This document shows, piece after piece, positions 47,165-57,893 of a stretch of DNA of 64,000 nt. Every line of letters begins with the position of its first letter. Position 1 is the first letter of the stretch. The notes beneath the pieces are model-generated. The model was not told the origin of the DNA, ran no database searches, and saw only the letters and a list, made by a program, of their open reading frames with translations. The DNA is from Sanguinoderma infundibulare (taxonomy: Eukaryota > Basidiomycota > Agaricomycetes > Polyporales > Polyporaceae). The translations under genes and the position numbers were made by a program. Where the stretch lies: contig JAVLRN010000011.1 of assembly GCA_032821775.1 (NCBI GenBank), positions 744,001 to 808,000 of the forward strand. Reading direction: 5' to 3'.

Positions 47165-49271
47165 TTACCTACCCCACAGCGCCCGCTCGATAGCTCTGTA
47201 TGCAGGATAACAGATGGCAGCAACAGTGAATCCGACGATAACCCCAATGTCGCCTGTTCCAGCGTTTGCGATCGGCCCCACGTACCACGCCTGGGACATA
47301 CAGGGGACGATGATGCCGGCAGCGCAAAGGAAGGCGAGAACGGCCGCAAGTCCGAGCGGCAGTTCCCTCGGTTTGCTCCACTGGGAAAGGTCGTACCGAC
47401 CCCAGTCGTTTTTGCGGAAGACGAGATGCTCGACGATCACGATGGCAGCGAAGACGGTGCTCCAGTAGCCGATCGCGTTGAGGATGTCGACGAAGGTCGC
47501 GTAGAAGTGGGTGGCGCCGACGATCGCGACCGGAATCAAACTGCAGACAGATGAGCAACTGCATGGCGCGAAACATAAAAAGACAGAACGGGCCACTCAC
47601 ATGGCCTCGGAGATGACGGTGTAGACGTAGCGGGGCACGCGTCCCAGCCAGGCGTGGATGGTCATGAAGCTCGACGCAAACGTGTACATCGTGGGCGCAC
47701 ACGCGCTCGGGATGAACAGCGCGATGAGCACCGTCAGGAATTTGCCAAACCCGCCCGCTGGCGAGAGGACGGCTGCGACGAGGCCGCCGACGCTGTTGCC
47801 GTTGTCGAAGCCTCCCTCCCATTCGGGTATCGCAGGCGCCGCGGCGGCGAACGCAGCGCCGAGCATGTGTGCCGTGAGCTACGTAACACGTCAAGAAGCT
47901 GTCAGCATGCAGCTGTGAAGAGAGCGCATGACAGGGCTTACGCTTGCGGCGAGGAATCCTGCGTAGCTGTACAAGAATACCCGGGTGCTGGCCGCAGTGG
48001 ACGGAATCAGCGTGGTTCGATCGCGGCAGGTTCTAATACAAACCCGGACGCCTTGCTGGTGTGATACACGCCGTAGTCGGGGGTCATCATGCACCAGCTG
48101 ATGACACTTGACGCGACGGTTGTCGCGAATGACAGGATGGCGGCCGCTGATGCTGGCTCGCCGGGAGGGACGTGACTACCAAGGTATTTACCTCCCGTGC
48201 CGAGCATGGCGATAAAGGCAATGACACTCGGGATCCATGCCACTGTCTCGTACCTGCGCGTGGGGTGTTCAGATGTCATAGAGCAATCACTCGACGATGA
48301 TCGCTCACCAGTGGATAACACGATAGCCGAAGAACGTCACCTGGTACCAGATGTGAACGAGGGACGAGTAAAAACGGTGGTGGTCAACGTACGACAAGGG
48401 ATATAACGCCGATGATGACTATTCCTAGTGTGTCATTTAAATGGGAGGACACGCTTGCGAGTGTCTGTCCGCCGATGATGCAGTTAAGGATGAGGAACCC
48501 CTGCATCGAGAAGACGGTAAAGGCACTGGGTATTATTGATCCGTAGTACCTGCCATCGAAATCGATATTTGTTCCGAACCCTCGGTCGGAGGAATGACAC
48601 ATACCCCCAAGAATACCGAGCAAGCACCATCGAACGCATTCCAAGCTTAGGACCGAAGACGGCACTGGGCGAATGTAAATGTCAGTGTATGGTCAAATGG
48701 TCGCCCCCAGCAGCAGATCATGATAAAACTGACAAATATGCTGGGATAGCACACGATCTGTGTCAAACGGTGAGCTTCTGAACGTGCACAGAGACGTGTT
48801 TGACGCTTACATGAGGTCTACGACAAGCACGATCACAAGGGAATCCCTCAGACCGAGACCAAAGAACGCGGGGCCGGAACTACCAGTGCTAAAACTTTTC
48901 ACAAGTGCTTGAATCAAGGTTTGATAATGCAAGGACTCGAGCGGAACGCACGTAGCGATGTTGACATTTGCCGAAAACCACACGAAAAACATCTGGTATA
49001 ACTTGGTGTCCTTCCTATCCTCTGGCAAAATAGGATCGATCCTGGTGATACCATCAGTAACCGGCGGGCCCTTCACCCGCAGCGAAAAAATGCGTACGAA
49101 CCCGTTCGTCTCAACTCCCCAATGTGCAAGGAAGTTTGTTATCTTGGCAAACCATGTCGGCGTCTCGGTCGTTACAAGTTCGTCATTGTGGTCGTTAGAG
49201 ACGTTGCTCCTCTTCTCGTCCTCTAGTGAGGGGGACCCCATGTTCGCTGTGGTGGTGAGTGGGCGAGTCAA
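47165..49271 (-). CDS. NCS1-family purine/cytosine permease
   Basis: It is a plasma-membrane nucleobase:cation symporter related to fungal Fcy2-type carriers. The start at 49271 gives a polar N-terminus, then FSLRVKGPPVTDGITRIDP and the hallmark QMFFVWFSANVNIAT. Following exons (for example 48757-48734, 24 nt, and 48664-48605) give CAIPAYFAVFGPKLGMRSMV and ARYSWGYYGS. Later exons hold VFSMQGFLILNCIIGGQTLA, IPSVIAFIAMLGTGGKYL, SSVISWCMMTPDYGVYH, FGKFLTVLIALFIPSACAP and, at the end, IGYWSTVFAAIVIVEHLVF and AWYVGPIANAGTGDIGVIVG. About 12 membrane helices are expected. There are eight or more introns, not all placed exactly. Substrate (cytosine, purines or vitamin B6) cannot be told. There is no regulatory sign beyond a 260-bp upstream spacer shared with the PIG-A 3' end. 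Confidence 0.88.
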
Positions 49272-49531
49272 AGGATAGACAAGGACCCAAAACTTTAATA
49301 CCGGAGGGATTTTTATTCCGACTGCATCAGAACGATGTTGCGGACCACGTGGAGCGCATCAAGTACATACGGTCCGGACGTCCGACGTGAACAAAACACC
49401 ACTAGCGCCGATAGGATTGAGCAGAAGGACTTCGACAAAAATCCAGCTGGAGAAAAATGTGCGAACATCCCCAGTGTTGAGGCATCAGCGAAATTGGCGT
49501 TGGAAGGGGGTTCAAGTTCTGGTGATACGGT

Positions 49532-51354
49532 TCAGCATGAGGTGGTTCGATCATACTCGTTCTCCTCGACAACCTAGAAAAGTGTGTCGCATTGAGAAAA
49601 AGACAGACGTGGAACACAAAATTTACCTCTTTGAAACGCTCTGGGTTCCAATGCATCTGTACTTTGTCCATCTGGTCTTCAGGAAGCCACCACTCGAGGA
49701 ACATGAAGAACAGGCAGTCGACAATGAGTATGATGGCATAGATGATCCCGGCGGCAGGGCCCACGTCCAGGGTCCTAAAAATTAAATCAGGGTAGCTCCC
49801 CACTGTGTAAGGCGGCTGACGGACCGATGTAGACGCGTCCAAAAGTCGTACGGTTCTGAATCCATGACAGATTCGTAGACAACCTCCGTTCGCGAAGTGA
49901 TCTCACTCCAGTCATAGAAACCTTTGATGCGTTCATGCCCCCGATACGGGTCGTGTTTGCCAGCAGACACGATCCGAATGGCCTCTGACATGGCTCGTAC
50001 GACGTCTGTGAGAACACAGGTCAGCGTCGTTGAAAATCGGATAAACGGCAACACTGACCGTCCTCGTCGGGATTTGCGAATGATATCATATCCTCTGGGA
50101 GGATTTCGGGGACGCCTCCCACACGGGTAGACACGACATACAATCCAGCGCAGGCTGCTTCGAGGATGGCGATGCCAAACGACTCGGTGAGGGACGTGTT
50201 CATGAAGATAGACCCTTGGATGAGAACCTGGCACGGGCGAAGTCAATGCAGGACGCAGGAATAATGGCGGCTCATTTGCCTTGCGAACGTCGCTGTGGCG
50301 GACGGGTCCCAAGACCTCTATTCGATCCTGCAGAAGATACTTCTCTCGCATTTGAAGCAAGTCGATCATTTTGGGTCCGTCACCACCTTTGCACCATTAG
50401 TCTAATCGTGACTCACTAATACTATTGGACGTACCGACGAGGAACCGGACATTTGGGAACATGGCACATATGCGAGGGGCCGTAGCAATCAGGAGGTCTA
50501 TACCTTTCCGGTATGCCAATCTGGACACCACGACGATTGTTACTTGGGAATGTTGTTAGTGAAAGCGAGGGAGTTGGTCAACAGGCTGCTTCTTACTCAT
50601 ATCTCCAGTTGGAGGCGATGACGCAGGCTTGAACTGATCTGCGACGAGCGCATTCGGAATGACATGGACAACACTTGGTTGCAGTCTCGCGCGCAGAACT
50701 GTGTTCTCGCGGCTGTGCGTACAGTCAGCACGCCTTGACAATAAGAGAGACGCAGACGCGGAGGAAGCGCACCCAGTGTGCGACACGCATATAGCCGCGT
50801 CCACGTTGCGTAGCGCTGCCTCGAGCAACTTGTTCGTCAGTATGCTTGCGGCATCGTCGAATCCGAAGAGACTATGGTCCGTGAAGACGGTCCGCACACC
50901 CAACAAGTGGGCGTGGAGGATTCCTTCCTGACCCAGGGAGGACAATCCCGCGTGACTGTGAACAAGCTGAATATTTTCACGGAGGACGATGGTCCGGAAG
51001 TAGGGCAGGAAGGTGAAGTAGTTGGGCAAAGTGGCTGACGAGGCGATGGTGGGAAACGGGATGTAGTAAACCTTGAGCGCAGGCAGCAACCAGCGGATGC
51101 CAACGCGGTCCGGCGGATGACTGTGTGTTACCACAACCACCTGCACCACGTTAGGCGAGACCAACATACTGGAATATGGGTCACATACGTACCCTGTGGC
51201 CGCGGCGAATGAGGTTCGCACTGAGCATGTAGATGTGGTTTTCTACCCCACCCACGTTCGGGTGGAAAAAGTCACATATCATCCTGACAGAGGTGTTCAG
51301 AACGCAGGAAATTGCCAAGCAAAAAGTCTTCTCTTACGCAATGTTAAAGCCCAT
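49532..51354 (-). CDS. GPI3: GPI-GlcNAc transferase catalytic subunit (PIG-A/Gpi3)
   Basis: It transfers GlcNAc from UDP-GlcNAc to phosphatidylinositol, the first step of GPI-anchor synthesis, on the cytosolic face of the ER. Exon 1 is only 17 nt (51354-51338) and encodes MGFNI plus two bases. Exon 2 (51283-51193) gives [19 protein letters not shown]. Then come [101 protein letters not shown], and [20 protein letters not shown], which contains the GT-B E-x7-E motif. The tail has [14 protein letters not shown], one membrane helix ([20 protein letters not shown]) and a short cytosolic end [13 protein letters not shown]. This is the typical PIG-A layout. The first-exon assignment rests on restoring the conserved N-terminus and on a GTAAGA donor. 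Confidence 0.92.
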
Positions 51355-51463
51355 TGTTGGGAAGCTACATGGTCTTCTGAAAGGTCCCACAGCGGCGGAA
51401 GTGCCACCACGTCATAGGACTCAAAACTGTTAAGTTAAGGTTATTGAAGTGCTCTGGTGTGTC
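51355..51463. promoter_or_regulatory. Short divergent spacer, GPI3 promoter and tRNA-Val
   Basis: Only 109 bp separate the GPI3 start from the 5' end of the tRNA-Val gene, so pol II and pol III units lie back to back. No TATA box was seen. Confidence 0.4.
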
Positions 51464-51554
51464 GGTTCGATGGTGTAGTTGGTTATCACGTCTGTCTCAC
51501 ATGCCAATGCAGTGTGACCACAGGAGGTCTCCGGTTCGAGCCCGGGTCGAACCA
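51464..51554 (+). tRNA. tRNA-Val(CAC) with a 17-nt intron
   Basis: The acceptor stem is GGTTCGA/TCGAACC with discriminator A. The D arm GTG...CAC encloses TAGTTGGTTAT, the anticodon stem is TCTGT/ACAGG, and the T arm TCCGG-TTCGAGC-CCGGG. The loop reads CT-CAC-A and is interrupted after position 37 by an intron at 51502-51518 that contains GTG able to pair with the anticodon, as expected for the bulge-helix-bulge. A pol III terminator TTTTT follows at 51557-51561. All stems pair well. Confidence 0.95.
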
Positions 51555-51556
51555 GC

Positions 51557-51561
51557 TTTTT
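51557..51561 (+). terminator. Pol III terminator of tRNA-Val
   Basis: A run of five T lies two bases after the discriminator base, on the coding strand. Confidence 0.85.
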
Positions 51562-51810
51562 CGCATATTGTTCAAGACCACGACGGCTATAAATATTGCT
51601 ATTATTGACAGCACAGCACCACATCGGGGGGATATATAGGGGCGTTGTGACAATCAAACGCCGAGGGTACTCGGTACAGCCGTTGGCGTGGGGGGCTGCG
51701 GCTGCACACGTTCCTTGTCTCCCGCCTCATTCCATCCTGGTCTTTGGTACCGCCCCTTGGTTTCCTCCCCTCCCCTCCCTCTTTCTCTCCTTTCCACCCC
51801 TGCGCTCGCC

Positions 51811-54144
51811 ATGAGCTCTCTGGACAAGAACGATGTCAGCAATGCTCTCGACGAGGATGCACCTGGCCAGCCCATCTCCGTCCCAGACTCCGGCGACACC
51901 GGCGAGAGCGGAAAGCTCAAGATGATCGTCCAGCTCGTCAAGAAGTGCCTCGGAGTCAAGGACATCGCTGCTATGTACGTTCTCCACCTTTTCCACCCTC
52001 TCGCTCTGTCCGACACCGCGAATGCACAGGCGTCTTTCCCTTCCGGCGTCGCTGCTAGAACCAATACCTAACCTCGAGTACTGGCACTACTTGGACCGTC
52101 CAGATCTCTTCGCTGCGTAAGTGACCTTGTTGTATCACCGTCCGCTTCATCGCTAAGCAGTACGATGCGCAGCATCAATGATTCCGATGACCCTTTCGAG
52201 CGTATGCTGGCCGTACTGCGTTTTACCTTCTCGAAAGACCTGAAGTTCATTGTGAGTACCTATTTTGCTTCCTACAACTCGCGCATGCCTGTACGCTTGC
52301 TGCGCGATGGTCGAGGGACGTGCTAAGCTTGTCATCGCGCGGCGATCCTGGCTTGCGCACCTCGCCTATGGCTCTCGAGCTGCTTGGCGGTGTCGCGCGC
52401 AACCGTCAAGTTTCGTTGACTGGGCCTGACTCTTCGGAGCATACGGTTGTCATTGGCTGCAACGTATCGTTGTCGCCGCGACTCTTCAGTTCATCTCCGT
52501 CCCAGGGCTTGTGCTTGAGCCTTCCTCATGCGGTAATTCGCTACTCTCTGCCGAGCAACGGATGCACTAAGATTGCGCGCCGCCGTTCTCTTTTGCAATG
52601 TTTACGTCTCCATTGCTTTCGGCTGCACGCATATACGACGTATCATGCGGCTGCGGATGCGCGCGAGTCCTTTTGGGGTTGTTACCACCGCCCCGCTTTC
52701 CGCTTGCCAAGGCATCACTGCTTCTCGCAGGGGTACTGACTGTTTCCACAGAGAGGAAAGGTCTGCAAGCCATACAACTCCGTCCTCGGCGAGCACTTCC
52801 GTTCGCACTGGGACATAATACCCGTCACCTACCCTTCAGATCCAAATGCGCCTCCCATTCAGCACCTTTACCTCACTCAGCCTGCTCCGGAACCCGCTCA
52901 GTCGTCATCATACTTCTTTTCCTCGGGAGCACACTCGACGCCCAATGTCGCCCAACCCCCCATATCTGAGAACGCCAGCGTCAAGAGTGGCAAGAGCGCC
53001 TTCAGCGGGTTGAGCTTCATGTCGCGCGCGCACTCCGCGACGGCCAAGTCGACGCCATCGACGTCCCCCGAGCTCGTCGAGACGAACCTCGAGGCGGGTA
53101 TGTCTGACCTGAGCCTCGCAAACGACCAAGCATCTGCGGGGCTTCTCGAGGCGGACGGCGCGGTGGACAAACCACGGATCCGCGTCGCCTACTTGACTGA
53201 GCAGGTCTCTCACCACCCGCCCGTGTCCGCGTACCACGCTGTCTGCCCGAGCCGGTACCTCGAGCTCTCGGGCATCGACCAGATCTCGGCCAAAGTGTCA
53301 GGCACGACTCTGCGCGTAATGCCTGGCTCGTTCAACAAGGGCATCTTCGTGCGCATCACGGGCGACGCGGGCGCGGGCGAGACGTACCACATCACGCACC
53401 CGGTCGCGTCCGTGAACGGGCTCCTGCGCGGGAGCTTCTACGTCACCGTGGGCGAGTCGACGGTCATCGAATGCTCGGGCGGGGCGGCTGACGGGAAGAA
53501 GTTGCGGGCGGTCATCGAGTACAAGGAGGAGTCTTGGCTGGGCAGGGCGCAGTTTGCGCTCGAGGGCGTCATACACACGTACGACCCCACGGAAAGCGTT
53601 CACGAGGAGTGGACGCGCGTGAAGCATGTGCCGAGGGAGCGCGTGCTTGCGGTGTTCGACGGGTCGTGGCGGGGTCGGGTGCGGTGGAAGCGCGCGGACG
53701 CGCTGGACGGCGAGTACGCGACGCTGCTCGACGTGTCGACGCTGGCGGTGATCCCGAAGATGGTGCGGCCGCTGGAGAGGCAGCTGCCGAACGAGAGCAG
53801 GAAGCTGTGGGATAACGTGACGACGAGGTTATTGAAGAAGGAGTACGGTGACGCAACGAAGCAGAAGCTGGTTATCGAGCAGAAGCAGCGGGACGACGCT
53901 GCGGAACGCAAGCGGAGAGGCGTCGAGTGAGTGCGCTTGATTTTATTTTTACATGGCTTGGAGTTGATGGCTGGGTTTTCGTAGGTTTATTCCCCAGTAC
54001 TTCGACAAGGACATGTCGACAGGAGCGCCGGCGCTCACTGAAGAGGGTCGCAAGGCGCTCGCGGAGCTGCTCGAGGAGATGTCAGAACACCAACTAGAGG
54101 AGGCGACCCCCACGTCGGTGACACCGAGCTCGAAGTCGGACTGA
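51811..54144 (+). CDS. Oxysterol-binding protein (Osh/Kes1-like)
   Basis: It is a lipid-transfer protein that exchanges sterol and PI4P between membranes. Exons 51811-51974, 52030-52116, 52173-52251, 52752-53926 and 53985-54144 are in phase and give 554 residues. The ORD begins after a short acidic leader: MRLSLPASLLEPIPNLEYW, DPFERMLAVLRFTFS, RGKVCKPYNSVLGEHF (polar core), then a Ser-rich insert. The OSBP signature EQVSHHPPVSAY follows, with SWLGRAQFALEG later and PLERQLPNESRKLWDNVT and a C-terminal AERKRRGVEFIPQYF. There are no PH or ankyrin domains, so it is the short Kes1/Osh4 class. The third intron (52252-52751) is 500 nt, about ten times the usual length here. A TATATA element at 51633-51638 is a possible core promoter. 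Confidence 0.94.
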
Positions 54145-54920
54145 ATAGAGCGCAGCAAAGGTGTTGCGGACACGACCGTCACGATTTACGCCACGAGAGA
54201 TCTATGCTATCGAGAAGAAAGAAGAATGAAGGACCGTTATCCTTACCCACACCACCAAATACCGACACTTCCGGACGCTTTCTTGCCTGTCTGCCGAACT
54301 GTGAGATAGTTTATACCATCCATCCCTCGTCTTACCCCGGTCCCGCTTCTCTTGATCGTCGCGGCTCTCCCGCCGGCTCGCAGTTGGCGGGCTGTGCGAC
54401 GGCATGCTTCGGATCGGGTCAGACGCAATAATCGTTCTTTGCTCATCGCTGTGGTCGTCATATAGCATGCATCGAATCATGTGTATATACTACGTGCATA
54501 ATCGCTCTCCTCTATAGACTTTTTGGTGATTCATGCGCTGGGACTGACTTTGCCAACTTGAATATTTGGAGAAATGATGGGTGGTGGGTACGATGGAGAT
54601 CTGAGCTGGGACGCTTGAGTGAGCGCCTGGAGCGCGTCGAGGGCGTTGTCGCGTCATGATGCATCGCTCTTGAGCGCAACGTCGTCCTGGATTCACTGCT
54701 TTCTCTCCTGACGTAGATGCTTGCCCCGAGGGCTTGTGCGAGGCTGGCCCGTCGAGTGGGGAGGGCGGTTCTGGCGCGGCATCTGATAACATCGCCCTCC
54801 AAAACCGTCGAGTCAATCTCGCAAAGCGCCGGCAGGGCAAGCCAAATCTCCGTTTCTAGTTCTACTCACCGCCGCCCCCACTGCGCAGCTCTCTCTTCCC
54901 TCCGCAACCCATCTCCTGCC
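54145..54920. other. Intergenic region with possible upstream extension of ProRS
   Basis: From 54717 the frame of ProRS is open, with its own ATG and a basic, presequence-like translation. The rest holds the OSBP 3' flank and no other gene. Confidence 0.45.
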
Positions 54921-57461
54921 ATGTCCCTAGACTCTATCACCGCGTCCCTCGCGAAGCTCTCGATTAATCCCGCCGCGACAGTGTCGCATGGCGAGACCAA
55001 CTCCCCGCAGTCCTGGCGCGACGCCCTCGAGGCGAGCTCGTCCGCCCCCCAGGGCTTCGAGCTGATCAAGACGCTCGTCTACAAGCCCAAGACGGCCAAG
55101 ACGGCCACCCCGGTCCCCGTCATCGTGATCGCGCGCGAGACGTCGGATGTCCCGTCTGGGTTGCTTGGGAAGCACCTGAATTTGAAGGAGCTCCGGCTCG
55201 CTTCGGAGGACTTGCTGAAGGAGTTCTTCAACCTTGACAAAAACTCTAGTGAGTCTTCCTTGACTGTTTTCTGATATGCTTATCAGTCGCAAGGCTGTTT
55301 AGTTCCCTTACGGTTTTCTATGAACCTTCACAGTCCCAGGGGAGGAGGGCATGTTTTAGCCTTCACTCTTCTTGGCTGAGACGAGTCAGAGGATGGTTTG
55401 CTGACTCGCGTTTGCAGTCTCTCCCCTCGCCATCACCTCGGAAACATACCCGAAAATCACGACCGTCATAGACGCATCCATCGCATCATCAACCTCGACA
55501 TTCGCCGTCCGCGGCCTCTCCTCCACCTCCACCGTTTTCCTCTCCGGCAAGGACCTCTACGCCTACGTCCAGCAGTTTACTGCGGATGGTGCTCCCTCAC
55601 TACGCGAAGTCGACGTTGCTGCGCTCCTCGCCTCTGCCGACGGCGCAGCGACTGCGGCGAAGACGTCGGCTCCCGTAAAGGACAAGGACGACGGCAAGAT
55701 CGAGGGCGCGATCCAGATTGCCATCGGGGTGAAGAAGGAAGTAGATTTCCCGACATGGTATACCAACGTGCTCCTCAAGGCCGATATGCTCGAGTACTAC
55801 AACGTTTCCGGTTGCTACATCCTCCGCCCGTGGTCATACAGCATTTGGGAGACCATTCAAGGTTTGCACTGTCCTCTTGTGAAGATAACATGGCGACCGT
55901 GATCTTACATTGTCGTACAGAATGGTTCAACGGCAAGATCAAGGCTATGGGCGTCCAGAACGCGTACTTCCCCATGTTCGTCTCCTCCAAGGTCCTCGAA
56001 CGTGAGAAGGATCACGTTGAGGGCTTCTCTCCTGAGGTCGCCTGGGTCACGCGAGCGTAAGTTCTTCAACTATATGCGTGTCCAAATTATTTTCTGAGCC
56101 TCGGGTACAGAGGCAAGTCAGAACTTGAGGAGCCGATCGCCATTCGTCCGACTTCGGAGACCGTCATGTACCCTTGTGGGTTGTCCTTGATTCTCCGCAG
56201 CTTATTCCCGCTGATCCCGGGCCAGACTACGCGAAGTGGATCCAGAGCCACCGAGACCTCCCTCTCAAGCTGAACCAATGGGCCAACGTCGTTCGATGGG
56301 AGTTCAAGAACCCCCAGCCCTTCCTCCGCACGCGCGAGTTCCTCTGGCAAGAGGGCCACACGGCCTTCCTGACAAAGAAGGAGGCCGATGAGGAGGTGCT
56401 TGCCATCCTTGATCTCTACCGCCGCGTGTTCGAGGACCTCCTCGCCGTGCCGGTCATCCCCGGTGTCAAGTCCGAGAAGGAGAAGTTCGCTGGCGGGCTC
56501 TACACGACGACCGTTGAGGGCTTCGTGCCGACCACCGGCCGTGGTATCCAGGGCGCCACGTCGCACTGCCTGGGGCAGAATTTCTCCCGCCCGGAGATGT
56601 TCAACATCTTCGTCGAGGATCCCAACGACCCGAGCGGCCAGGGCAAGTCGTACGTCTGGCAGAACTCGTGGGGCCTGTCGACGCGCGTGATCGGTGTCAT
56701 GGTCATGATCCACGGCGACAACCAGGGCCTCGTGCTCCCGCCGCGCGTCGCCGTTCTGCAGGTCGTCATCGTGCCGTGCGGTATCACGGCGAAGTCGACA
56801 GAAGAGCAACGCAAGGCGGTTAACGACGCCGCCGCGGACCTCGCCGCGAAGCTGAAGGAAGCTGGCATCCGTGCGCAAGCTGATCTTCGTGATGGCTACA
56901 CCCCCGGCTACAAGTTCAACGACTGGGAGCAGAAGGCGAGTTGCACCTCTTTACTATCCGTTGTCAACCCACTTATCTAATATCGTCTTCTAGGGTGTTC
57001 CCCTCCGCCTTGAGATCGGGCCCCAGGACCTCGCCAAGTCCCAAACGCTCTCTGCCCGGCGCGACACGGGCGCGAAAGCCCCCATCCCGCTGGCGGGCAT
57101 CGAGACGACCGTCTCGCGGTTGCTGGACACGATCCAAGCCGACATGTTCACGCGTGCGCAGGAGACGTTCCACAGCCGGCTGCGCGAGGTGCAGCGGTGG
57201 GAGGACGTCGTGCCCACGCTCGACGACAAGTGCGTGGTCGTCATGCCCTGGTGCGAGACCGAGGCGTGCGAGGACGACATCAAGGAGCGGTCGGGGAAGG
57301 CGTCGGAGCCGACGGACGAGCGCGCGCCGTCGGCGGGCGCGAAGTCGCTCTGCATCCCGTTCGACCAGAGCAGGTGGCCGAAGATCAAGGAGGGGGTCAC
57401 GAAGTGCGTCGCGTGCGGCAAGGACGCGAAGCGCTGGACTTTGTTTGGGCGCTCGTACTAG
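54921..57461 (+). CDS. Prolyl-tRNA synthetase, eukaryotic/archaeal type (EC 6.1.1.15)
   Basis: It charges tRNA-Pro with proline. Exons 54921-55248, 55418-55861, 55921-56056, 56111-56175, 56226-56935 and 56994-57461 are in phase and give 716 residues. The N-terminal 180 residues match the YbaK/ProX-like domain appended to fungal ProRS ([32 protein letters not shown]). The class II core follows: [56 protein letters not shown] (motif 2), [14 protein letters not shown] and [15 protein letters not shown] (motif 3). The C-terminal domain has [12 protein letters not shown] and ends in the conserved Tyr (FGRSY). The fifth intron uses a GC donor (AAG|GCGAGT). The start at 54921 matches cytosolic N-termini, but an in-frame ATG at 54717 would add 68 basic, Ser/Ala-rich residues that look like a mitochondrial presequence. 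Confidence 0.95.
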
Positions 57462-57893
57462 ACAAGAGACGAGAGAGACAAGGACGGGCTTTTGCTCGGG
57501 CTCACGACTTGCTTGCTTCGGGGGACGAGGCGATGAAGCCATTTGGTGGTCGGTAGATGTCTTGAACGTGTACCTATATCCGGCACGGGGGCGCCGCCTC
57601 TGTTGTCATCGCGAATATCACTCAGGTCCTGCTTTGCTCTCGAAACCCCTCGCACCCTTCCGATCAAGGCTCGTCAACACTTGCTATAACAATTCACCTA
57701 CGGGTACGAAACCGTTCATGAAATGCGCTGAGATTGGAGATCGCCACTACTTGACGTCGACAAGCCGACGTGGGCAGGAGCAACCATTGGTGCTCCACAA
57801 CGCATTCCTGGTCCAAGTCGAATAAATATGACTATGGCTCCCAAGCAGTGATACAGTGTGTGGAACCAGCCAGCCTCCATGATTCGACGATTC
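57462..57893. other. Intergenic region between convergent genes
   Basis: It holds the 3' flanks of ProRS (+) and DUF6533 copy 2 (-). No gene was seen. Confidence 0.5.
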
